This document shows positions 7,813-14,838 of a stretch of DNA of 64,000 nt, piece after piece. Origin of the DNA: Paenibacillus sp. MAHUQ-63 (GTDB lineage: Bacteria > Bacillota > Bacilli > Paenibacillales > NBRC-103111); contig NZ_JARADB010000002.1 in assembly GCF_028765165.1 (NCBI RefSeq), positions 930,001 through 994,000 of the forward strand, given 5' to 3'. Below the pieces are notes generated by a model, which was given only the letters and a program-made list of their open reading frames with translations, searched no databases and was not told the DNA's origin. Every line of letters starts with the position of its first letter. The first letter of the stretch is position 1. A program made the position numbers and the translations under genes.

Positions 7813-9604
7813 GTCTTAACTCCTCAATAATTTTTTTGCAATGGTTTAGAGGTTCTGCTAATTCGTATCCATTGATGTCAGGAAGACATTTGTAATTTAT
7901 TTTAACGAAGTTGAACATATGGGTTGATTTCTTATCTTTCATCTTTTTTATTACTGCTTCATCGGAATAGTCTTTGACGGGATAATCATAGAATTGTCGG
8001 AGACTATTACGAACTGATTCGGATGTATTAAATAAGTCCTCTTCAAGTCCAATGTTGGCTAAATATATACCGCTGGTTTTAAGAACTTCATAGAATTTAT
8101 GATACATTTCTTGTCTATACCGTTCATCAGAGTCAACAAGATGCGTTAATTCATTCTCATTATCTGTAATGAATTTTATATGTTCTGGATTGGCTGACGC
8201 GGGTTGCAGCGTATGCTTCAATTTCCAAACACTGATAGCCCGTTGTATTCCAGACAGTCGATAGTAATTCCCTTGCTTTTTTGCAGTAACTAATTGGTAA
8301 TCGTTATCAGTTCTAATTACCCAAGGAATTCCAAGAATATCGAACAACTCGATATATCTCTCAAACCCAACCCCTTCTACAGAAAGGATACTAATGTTAA
8401 GTCTGTCAAGCTCAATTCCTAAAGCTATTGCTAGCGCTTTATAGAAAATAACTTCAGAAGAACCTTCTACCAAAAGGACACAATCACTAAAGTACACTTC
8501 TGAGGACAATACATTTAATCGGAATTCAAGTCCCTCCACTTTTGCTTTTATCTCTGCAGACGCTCCGCTCTTTGCTGCCTTTGTCGAGTGGTCTTCATTA
8601 CAAGTGTACAACCGAACTATGGACTCAGGTTGAAACTCTGATGCAATGAAAGGTGAATGGCTAGTCAAAATTACTTGTGTATTTAAATTGTATACTAAAT
8701 ATTCAGATAGCCTTCTCTGCTGATGAGGGTGCAGGTGTGCTTCTGGTTCCTCTATGCAAAACAATGAGACTTCATCAGGTTGACCGTCACTATTTTCAAT
8801 ATCATTTAAAGCAGCCCAAAGAGCGAGAAAGGCTTGATTTTTTCTTCCGTCCCCTCCAAGTTGGATAGCTTGGTCATTAACATAAGAAAGTAACTGAACT
8901 TTGCGAAACAAATCATTTGATTTAGGAATATCCATTCCTAATTTAATTTCTTGTGAGACGTGATGCTCTGCCAATTTTTTGAGTTCGTCATTAAGTAAGC
9001 TTCCTCCTTTGTCTACAAATGACAGTTTGTCTAATAAACCTTGAACATCAGATAATAAGGATATTAAATTTGTCAATTGTGATTCATCTTCCCGAACTTG
9101 TTCTTCAGTTCGATTACTTTTTAATTTTTCAAGCAGTCTATTTTTCTGATTTTTTAAAAAGGTATCAATTTGACGATTAGCAGGTACATACTTTAGATTT
9201 AATACTTTTAGATAAAACCTGCCCTTTATTTCTTCTAACTCATCCTCTGAGCGACCGGCTGATAGTTCATAATGCTTTCCATCTTTAAATCCGGTATATT
9301 TTAAGAAAAGTTGGTTTTGGTCGCTGATATTGCCGGGGAACTTTGCCCTTATGCAATCCTCCGTAATATCTGCAAATTGTAAGAGTATTTCAAATGTGTT
9401 GCTATTATTCAGGGCGCAAAAATCTTCAGAAGCCGGTTCTAAATCATTTTCCGATAATGACTTATCTAATAACAAACGGATAGCGTCTAAGAGGTTTGTT
9501 TTGCCTACATCATTAGCACCGATTATTAGCGATTTCTTGTTAAAAATAAATTCCGAATCAACAAAGTTACGGAAATTTTTTAATTTTACTCGATATAAGA
9601 ACAT
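7805..9604 (-). CDS. gajA: GajA, ATPase-TOPRIM (OLD-type) nuclease subunit of a Gabija system
   Basis: A 599-residue protein starting LKNFRNF, with Walker A GANDVGKT (residues 29-36), the ABC-type Walker B region FCIEEPEAHLHPHQQRR near 290, and a C-terminal TOPRIM domain with LLVEGSSEV (acidic residue near 380) and a later RTDNDY that supplies the Asp pair. This is the OLD family architecture; size and the following gajB identify it as GajA. GajA is a sequence-specific nicking endonuclease held in check by nucleotides and released when phage activity depletes them (family knowledge). The start ATG at 9604 has ATGAGGGGAC upstream. It is the first gene of the two-gene minus-strand operon. Confidence 0.88.
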   Translation of the reverse strand: MFLYRVKLKNFRNFVDSEFIFNKKSLIIGANDVGKTNLLDAIRLLLDKSLSENDLEPASEDFCALNNSNTFEILLQFADITEDCIRAKFPGNISDQNQLFLKYTGFKDGKHYELSAGRSEDELEEIKGRFYLKVLNLKYVPANRQIDTFLKNQKNRLLEKLKSNRTEEQVREDESQLTNLISLLSDVQGLLDKLSFVDKGGSLLNDELKKLAEHHVSQEIKLGMDIPKSNDLFRKVQLLSYVNDQAIQLGGDGRKNQAFLALWAALNDIENSDGQPDEVSLFCIEEPEAHLHPHQQRRLSEYLVYNLNTQVILTSHSPFIASEFQPESIVRLYTCNEDHSTKAAKSGASAEIKAKVEGLEFRLNVLSSEVYFSDCVLLVEGSSEVIFYKALAIALGIELDRLNISILSVEGVGFERYIELFDILGIPWVIRTDNDYQLVTAKKQGNYYRLSGIQRAISVWKLKHTLQPASANPEHIKFITDNENELTHLVDSDERYRQEMYHKFYEVLKTSGIYLANIGLEEDLFNTSESVRNSLRQFYDYPVKDYSDEAVIKKMKDKKSTHMFNFVKINYKCLPDINGYELAEPLNHCKKIIEELRRV

Positions 9605-10295
9605 TTAGTCCCCTCATTTCATATATTCTCTAGACCTCCAATTATTGTAAACTAAGTTATGTTATAAAAAAAGGTCTGCGGATAAAAGGTTATTAGAGGT
9701 AATTGGCTTTAAACGACAGCGAAAATATAAAGACTCATCGTTAAAAAAATAGGTCAGTGGAACAATTATTACATTAAAAGAGAAGAGGGTGGGTCTTGAG
9801 CAATGCTCGGCGATATATACTCGCTTCAATTGTTGTTACAGCTGCAAAGTTAAGCCAGGAGCTACTAGAGTTGTAACTATAAAACGCATTTGTTGCATGA
9901 ATCTCTCTGCGGGCGTTGCCGCGGTAGATTTGAAACGTTGGGTTAATTAACAAGGGATTTTTAAATGTAAGTTTAGAGTGTCAAACATTAAATGTAATCC
10001 GACCAAATATTCAGTTAATAAAATAAATTTGTATCGGAATTTAGCTAAAAGTGGTAAAGGTTTTTTTATTTTTATGATAAGTATTTTTTCAAAGCCCGGA
10101 GTAGTCTTTTTTTTCTTTTTTTAAATTTTCTTTCAACTTTTCGAAAAGGAGCTAAAAATCTTTTGGGAAATGAGTGAAAATAATTTAGTAATTATTTTCA
10201 TTTTTTACGTTTTAAAAAATTAAGATTGTCAAAACTATTTATAGAAAAAGTAAAAATACAAAAAAATTAAGACTTTTCCACAAAGGAATATTTCT
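9605..10295. other. 690-bp gene-free AT-rich spacer
   Basis: No convincing coding frame on either strand. It holds the gajA leader (GAGGGG ribosome site), several homopolymer runs, a self-complementary CTTTTCGAAAAG at about 10,137-10,148 and a strong AT hairpin at 10,176-10,199. It may contain promoters for the divergent gajA and the 10,296 gene, and possibly a short RNA ending at the hairpin. No repeat array of CRISPR type was seen. Confidence 0.45.
10176..10206 (+). terminator. Perfect AT hairpin with T tail, terminator-like
   Basis: GAAAATAATT, loop TAGT, AATTATTTTC, then A and six T. The ten-base stem is perfect but all A/T apart from one G-C pair. It lies ~90 bases upstream of the gene at 10,296, so it would end a transcript from the spacer rather than a known gene; it could also be a regulatory dyad. 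Confidence 0.4.
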
Positions 10296-11336
10296 ATGGC
10301 ATCAGTACATGAAAATAAATATCTAGAAAATCTAAATTTCCTATCAGAACAAAAAGCTAGTAATAAACTTAAAGCATCTAAAGACACGAATTTTGCATAT
10401 TCAAAATATGAATTTCATAAAGTGAATTGCTTAAATAAAGTTATGACACCATTATCACAACCGAAATTGTTTTATAGAAGAGGGAAAAGCAGTAGTGGCT
10501 CTCAAAAATGGCAATGTAAATCATGCAAAAAGATAACCAACGTTCTTCCGAAAATTGTTGATTTTAACTACAGACAAAAACGAAATGATGTTATGCCTGC
10601 TTTTGTACAATATCTGCTTGGCAGAACATCTGTTAAACAAACATGCAACTTGTTAAACATTTCGCCAGCTACTTATTACAGCAAATTAAAATTGGTATAT
10701 GAGAAGTGTAATGCTTTTTTAGAACAAAACGAAAAACGTTTTAACCAAAAAAAATACAGTTATTTAGTTACTAAAACAAACATCCTTGAATATGAATGGT
10801 CGAATACAGAAAACTCAACTGCTCGAATTAACATCATATCAACAGAGGATAAAGTTACAAATTATGTATTTCGGTCTGATATCTTAGTTGAATGGAAAAC
10901 AGTGGGCAATACAATAAATACTCTACTTGAAAGAGCTAACAAACAAATCTGCTCTGTAAATGATATTTTGAATTTTCCCTATTGGAGAATTATCAAAGAT
11001 GAACAAGCGAACAGCTTTACAACAGTATTCAAAACTGAAATGAGTAGATACTTTGAAGAGCATTATTGCATAAATGAAAGTGATTTTATTGAACAAATTA
11101 AACGTCGACTTTTCATTTTCCCTAACGAAGAGCGATTAGTGAAGTACAAAACGTACAGATATGCTAATTTTAATGAAAAATATGCCCAATACAATCTTAC
11201 TATACTCAGGACCTTTTTTAATTATTGTCTGAATCCAGATAACTGGAATGGGAAATTCGTAACACCTGCACAAAGAATTGGGTTAGTTGACAGGTGTTAT
11301 ACGATATCAGACGTGTTAACACATCAGACTGAATAA
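10296..11336 (+). CDS. Zinc-ribbon/HTH protein resembling IS1-type insertion proteins
   Basis: A 346-residue protein. Around residues 45-90 it has RRGKSSSGSQKWQCKSCKK, a half zinc ribbon like that of InsA-type transposition proteins, followed by a helix-turn-helix (FVQYLLGRTSVKQTCNLLNI, then SPATYYSKL). The C-terminal half begins EYEWSNTEN and resembles the poorly described catalytic-like half of such insertion proteins, but I see no clear DDE triad. It lies between Gabija and the Tn7-like genes and has its own terminator. An AAAGGA site precedes the ATG. Either a stand-alone insertion-sequence transposase or an accessory DNA-binding protein of the island; function unknown. Confidence 0.45.
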   Translation: MASVHENKYLENLNFLSEQKASNKLKASKDTNFAYSKYEFHKVNCLNKVMTPLSQPKLFYRRGKSSSGSQKWQCKSCKKITNVLPKIVDFNYRQKRNDVMPAFVQYLLGRTSVKQTCNLLNISPATYYSKLKLVYEKCNAFLEQNEKRFNQKKYSYLVTKTNILEYEWSNTENSTARINIISTEDKVTNYVFRSDILVEWKTVGNTINTLLERANKQICSVNDILNFPYWRIIKDEQANSFTTVFKTEMSRYFEEHYCINESDFIEQIKRRLFIFPNEERLVKYKTYRYANFNEKYAQYNLTILRTFFNYCLNPDNWNGKFVTPAQRIGLVDRCYTISDVLTHQTE

Positions 11337-11353
11337 TGGTTTATGCCTTAAAC

Positions 11354-11380
11354 AAAGGATGGGATGCCCATCCTTTTTAT
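11354..11380 (+). terminator. Terminator after the zinc-ribbon/HTH gene
   Basis: AAAGGATGGG, loop ATG, CCCATCCTTT, then more T. A perfect ten-base stem 17 bases beyond the stop codon. Confidence 0.8.
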
Positions 11381-11577
11381 TTTTTTTATCCAAAAGCATT
11401 GAATCAAAAACTTTGCATTAATGAAGCATTTTTTTTTGTGATACACGATGTATAAAACAGCAGAAATTGGTCAATAAATTTTTGCATAATGAAATTTGCA
11501 CCTCGCATTAGAAATTAAGAGTCCAAATGTTGCTCAAATTGATGTCATTTAGTACATACAGATAAGGAGGAAAAAGG

Positions 11578-11604
11578 ATGCTGCTAATTAGTATTGATAC
11601 TTAG
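11578..11604 (+). other. Eight-codon frame behind a consensus ribosome binding site
   Basis: AAGGAGGAAAAAGG directly precedes ATG at 11,578; the frame reads MLLISIDT and stops at TAG (11,602-11,604). Such a strong site in front of so short a frame is either a leader peptide or the start of a gene broken by a mutation. No recognisable continuation was found in the other frames. Confidence 0.3.
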
Positions 11605-11710
11605 ACAGGAATGATTTGATTCTGCTTGCAACTCTACTTTGAAATATAACTAGGCGTTGCTTAATGTAGCATCATCAAAGAATTTCTTACCACAAGAAGA
11701 GAGGTTTGGA

Positions 11711-12199
11711 ATGATGGAAATCGTTATTTCGTTTTTGATTTATTATTTCATTGTGTTAAGGCGTAAAGTCCTTTTCATTGATGCAAAAAATAGTCTAATT
11801 ATACTAGATACCCAGGAGATAAAGACAATTCCGCTCCCGAAGCACATGGCTGATTTTTTGCAAGTTCAAGAGTTGGAGATAACTGAAGGATTAAACAGAA
11901 GATTGGTGTTTTACTTGACTAAAAATGACTATCACACGACTGAAAGGGTTATTGTCGTTAATAAAACGAGTATGACTATTAGGGTTGTAGGAGCAGATGT
12001 CAGAATCCGAAACTCAAGCAAGTTCGATGTATTTTTACTGAGGTTAACATTACTAGGAGGAGATGTGTTGGCTCTGTCATTTGAGAACACATTAGAGGAG
12101 GTGCCGTCATTGTGGCTATTTTCCCAGGTAATGAAACATGCAGACATTACTCAAAAAGGTATAAATTTAATGAAAGGGAGATTGCATGAATTCAAATGA
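11711..12199 (+). CDS. Unknown island protein with a possible TnsB N-terminus-like segment
   Basis: About 162 residues from the ATG at 11,711, which has AGAGAGG upstream; a TTG at 11,657 would add 18 residues but has a poor site. It starts with a hydrophobic stretch (IVISFLIYYFIVL), then RKVLFIDAKNSLIILD, which loosely recalls ERVLFIDRDNMDIYVIN near the N-terminus of the TnsB encoded at 14,839. The remainder is beta-rich and unrecognised. Its 3' end runs straight into a degraded tnsB fragment. It may be a fused or decayed piece of an older tnsB, or an unrelated accessory gene. No function can be assigned. Confidence 0.35.
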   Translation: MMEIVISFLIYYFIVLRRKVLFIDAKNSLIILDTQEIKTIPLPKHMADFLQVQELEITEGLNRRLVFYLTKNDYHTTERVIVVNKTSMTIRVVGADVRIRNSSKFDVFLLRLTLLGGDVLALSFENTLEEVPSLWLFSQVMKHADITQKGINLMKGRLHEFK

Positions 12200-12232
12200 T
12201 TATCAAAAAAGTAAGTTAAAAAACCACGGAGT

Positions 12233-12361
12233 ATGAATGTTCTATTGAGTAATCAGGAAGATATTTTACGAAGACCGAGTATTAATATCGTAGATGACGA
12301 GTTTAGTCGCATGATAACCGGATTTTATGTAAGAGAAGCCATAATCAGGCGTCATTGCAGC
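12233..12361 (+). pseudogene. Short tnsB fragment 1
   Basis: The frame from ATG at 12,233 reads SNQEDILRRPSINIVDDEF followed by SRMITGFYV before stopping at TAG (12,359-12,361). It matches the VLGRPAIYLVVDVFSHMITG region of the TnsB paralogue at 12,443, and the DNA shows the same similarity (AAGACCG...TAACCGGA...TTTATGT), as does the upstream GAATTCAAATG...TATCAAAAAA stretch. It is a truncated duplicate of the first part of a TnsB catalytic core. Confidence 0.6.
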
Positions 12362-12442
12362 GATGTCTCTTAGGTTTGATATTTATCAAATGATTGAAAT
12401 ATGCGACACACTCGATTACTTGATTGAACATAAAACACGCTG

Positions 12443-13552
12443 ATGAATAGAGCACTCCTTAGAAAAAAATATGTCAATTCTATGAGGAGATTAATTAAGA
12501 ATGAGAGGAAGATTATGACGAATTCAAATGTATTTCAAAAAAATATCAAAAAGCAAACATGGAGTATGAATGATTTTATACTTGGTCCTGGCTGCTACTA
12601 CCAAGTTGAAACTACGATAGCCGATGTTAATATCGTTTCAAGAATAAATCCGGAATACGTTTTAGGAAGACCGGCTATTTATTTGGTTGTAGACGTATTT
12701 AGTCATATGATAACCGGACTTTATGTTGGGCTAGAGAAGCCATCTTGGACAGGAGCTATGATGGCACTGGTTAATGCTGCATCTGATAAAGTTTCCTATT
12801 GTAAAGCATATGATATTGACATTCAAGCTTCTGAGTGGATAGCAAAAGGTTTACCAGATGCAATTTTATGCGGTAAAGGTGAGTTGATAAGTAGAGAAGC
12901 AGTGATTCTTCTACTTGACCTTCAAGTACGCATTGAAAATATTCCTTCTAATAATCGTGATTTCAAAAGAATTTTATGTAAGATTGATAAATTGATTCAA
13001 AATAATGTTCAGAAGCTTATTAGCAAGGATTATAAAAAAACTGATGTTAATGTTTATAGGTTTGGAGTAGATTTAAAACAATTTACAAAAATCGTAATCG
13101 AGGCAGTATTGTGCTATAACAACTCATTGATGAAGTCTTACGATAGGACTTCGTTGATGATTAAGGACGATGTGCAGCCAATTCCAAAAAATATTTGGGA
13201 ATGGGGAATTGCAAATTTTAGTGGGAGCTTACTACGGGTACCGGAAGAAAAGGTCAAACTGAGCTTTATGCCTGTGGGGGATGCAAAGGTAACTAAAAGG
13301 GGAATTGAATTTAATGGTATGATATATCGTTCAGCTAAGGCTTTAACCGAATCATGGTTTGAAAAGGCTAATGAAGGAAAGTGGACCATAAACATTTCCT
13401 ATGACCCACGTCTCGTAAACCAGATATACTACCGTCATTCTGATGGTAAAAATTGCGATACCTGTTACTTAGCGGATGTGGACTCAAAATATCTCGATAT
13501 GAGTTTTGCTGAGGTAATAAATAAAAGGGGGATTGTTAATGAAACCAAATGA
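12443..13552 (+). CDS. TnsB paralogue lacking all three catalytic residues
   Basis: A 369-residue protein collinear with the core and C-terminal domain of TnsB (14,839-16,974) but lacking its first ~280 residues. Shared blocks include IYLVVDVFS, LPDAI, KGELIS, QVRIE, MPVGDAKVTKRGIEFNG and ISYDPRLVNQIYY. The DDE residues are all replaced: D288 of TnsB corresponds to E56 (YQVETT), D376 to G144 (CGKGEL) and E411 to C179. The frame is nevertheless open throughout, which suggests selection or recent origin. It cannot be a working transposase; a DNA-binding or regulatory role at transposon ends is inference. A better-supported start is the ATG at 12,515, with AGAGGAAG upstream. Confidence 0.75.
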   Translation: MNRALLRKKYVNSMRRLIKNERKIMTNSNVFQKNIKKQTWSMNDFILGPGCYYQVETTIADVNIVSRINPEYVLGRPAIYLVVDVFSHMITGLYVGLEKPSWTGAMMALVNAASDKVSYCKAYDIDIQASEWIAKGLPDAILCGKGELISREAVILLLDLQVRIENIPSNNRDFKRILCKIDKLIQNNVQKLISKDYKKTDVNVYRFGVDLKQFTKIVIEAVLCYNNSLMKSYDRTSLMIKDDVQPIPKNIWEWGIANFSGSLLRVPEEKVKLSFMPVGDAKVTKRGIEFNGMIYRSAKALTESWFEKANEGKWTINISYDPRLVNQIYYRHSDGKNCDTCYLADVDSKYLDMSFAEVINKRGIVNETK

Positions 13553-13667
13553 AGAAAAAAAGTATTTTAAAATCAATCACGGCTCCTGCTATCAGATTGA
13601 TGCCACAATAGCTGATGTTAAAATCGTCGTTTCAAAATTTATTTCAGACCGTTGTAATCAATTATAG
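13539..13667 (+). pseudogene. Short tnsB fragment 2
   Basis: Forty-two codons from ATG 13,539, overlapping the end of the catalytically dead TnsB paralogue, with AAAGGGGGA upstream. The frame contains GSCYQIDATIADVKIVVS, matching GSYYQMDATPANFYIVS of TnsB, and here the first catalytic Asp is kept. It stops at TAG 13,665. A second truncated duplicate of the TnsB core. The good ribosome site and overlap mean it may still be translated. Confidence 0.6.
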
Positions 13668-13702
13668 CAAATAAAACATTTAGAGATAGGAAAGGTGTCC
13701 AA

Positions 13703-13963
13703 ATGACCAATAAGTTGAACAATGAGCGGTACATCTATGAAAAAATGCTAACATAATATTTTACTTTAGCAATCATTGATGAAAATGGAGAAGAACACTT
13801 TGTTCAAAAAAAGTTTCCCCTTCTTGATTTCTATTTTGGAAGAAACTTAGGGAGATTTGTGACACTCCAAAGCTCGAAAAAGCGAAGGATGCAAAAATGG
13901 TACCTAACGTTTGAAGGTGAGGTGAGGCGAGGATGGGAAGAAGATACGCAAGATGGTCACTAA
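13703..13963 (+). pseudogene. Broken small gene overlapping the start of tnsA
   Basis: From ATG 13,703 (AGGTG upstream) the frame reads MTNKLNNERYIYEKMLT, meets TAA at 13,754, and continues in the same frame for a further 69 codons with protein-like sequence (IIDENGEEHFVQKKFPLLDF) to TAA at 13,961, 31 bases inside tnsA. It seems to be a ~86-residue gene with one in-frame stop. Family unknown. The overlap would have coupled it to tnsA. Confidence 0.4.
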
Positions 13964-14739
13964 AATTATATGAGCGATATTTAAAGGAAGGTCGTGGACA
14001 AGGGGAAGGTAAGGATTATAAGCCCTGGATAAATATACACTCATTCTCTTCTCGTGGTCAGGTTGTTAGAGATTATAGTTATACTGTAGGACGGGTTCAC
14101 CACTTAATGTCTAAGTTAGAGCGTAATTATTTTGTCATGTTGGACTGGGATGATTCGGTGGTTGATATCAGGGAGCAGTATCCAATAATTGAGTTTGATA
14201 AAACTGTTGCTATTGCAAAAAGGTTAGGATACAAACACCCTATGAGGAATAAGGTTCCTATTGTCATAACAAGTGATTTTTGTTTTAAAAAAATTCAGGA
14301 AGGTGAAGCTCAAACGGTTATTCATACCGTAAAACCATCATTCGATTTGGAGGATAAGCGTGTTCTTGAGAAACTTGAAATCGAAAAGTTGTATTACACA
14401 GAAAAAGGAATTGAGTGGCAAGTAATCACAGAGAAAAATATGAATAAGGCAGAGATAAGGAATTTATTGTGGATTCGACCAGCGTTTTTTATTGAAAACG
14501 TACGTGGTTACGATAGGATTCAACTGAATCGTTTTGTAGAAGAGTTAAAAGAATATATTTTAACGAATAATCTACCCATAAGACAAACAACTAGTTTGTT
14601 TGAAAAGAACTATAAAACTGAGCCTGGTGTGTTTATGTATCTATTCAAACATCTATTAGCTACGAAACAAATTCGCGTAGATTTAACGAAACCGATTGAC
14701 TTTGATGCTTGTTTGAACATTTTAAACGTACTGGATTAA
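13933..14739 (+). CDS. tnsA: TnsA, endonuclease subunit of a Tn7-like transposase
   Basis: A 268-residue protein with the TnsA layout: an N-terminal nuclease domain with a helix containing E63 (KLERNYF), D115 in VITSDF, and K134 in HTVKPS, followed by a C-terminal winged-helix domain. In Tn7, TnsA uses E63, D114 and K132 to cut the 5' ends of the element, giving cut-and-paste movement together with TnsB. The residue two before the lysine, Gln in Tn7, is Thr here. First gene of tnsA-tnsB-tnsC-tniQ on the plus strand. The ATG has a weak GAGGCGAGG just upstream and overlaps a broken small gene. Confidence 0.85.
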   Translation: MGRRYARWSLKLYERYLKEGRGQGEGKDYKPWINIHSFSSRGQVVRDYSYTVGRVHHLMSKLERNYFVMLDWDDSVVDIREQYPIIEFDKTVAIAKRLGYKHPMRNKVPIVITSDFCFKKIQEGEAQTVIHTVKPSFDLEDKRVLEKLEIEKLYYTEKGIEWQVITEKNMNKAEIRNLLWIRPAFFIENVRGYDRIQLNRFVEELKEYILTNNLPIRQTTSLFEKNYKTEPGVFMYLFKHLLATKQIRVDLTKPIDFDACLNILNVLD

Positions 14740-14755
14740 CTCGTTAGCAATATAA

Positions 14756-14803
14756 AAACTCCCTTGGGATGCAATTTATTCGTATTGTATTCCAAGGGAG
14801 TTT
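14756..14803 (+). promoter_or_regulatory. 20-bp hairpin between tnsA and tnsB
   Basis: AAACTCCCTTGG pairs with CCAAGGGAGTTT, and the stem continues through GATGCAAT/ATTGTATT with two G-U wobbles, giving about 20 pairs around an eight-base loop. It begins 17 bases after the tnsA stop and ends 35 bases before tnsB. No long T run follows, so it is more likely an attenuator, RNA-processing or stability element than a full terminator. It could set tnsA expression apart from tnsBC. Confidence 0.6.
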
Positions 14804-14838
14804 GTGAATAAGACCATTTTTAAAGGAGGATTTATAAG

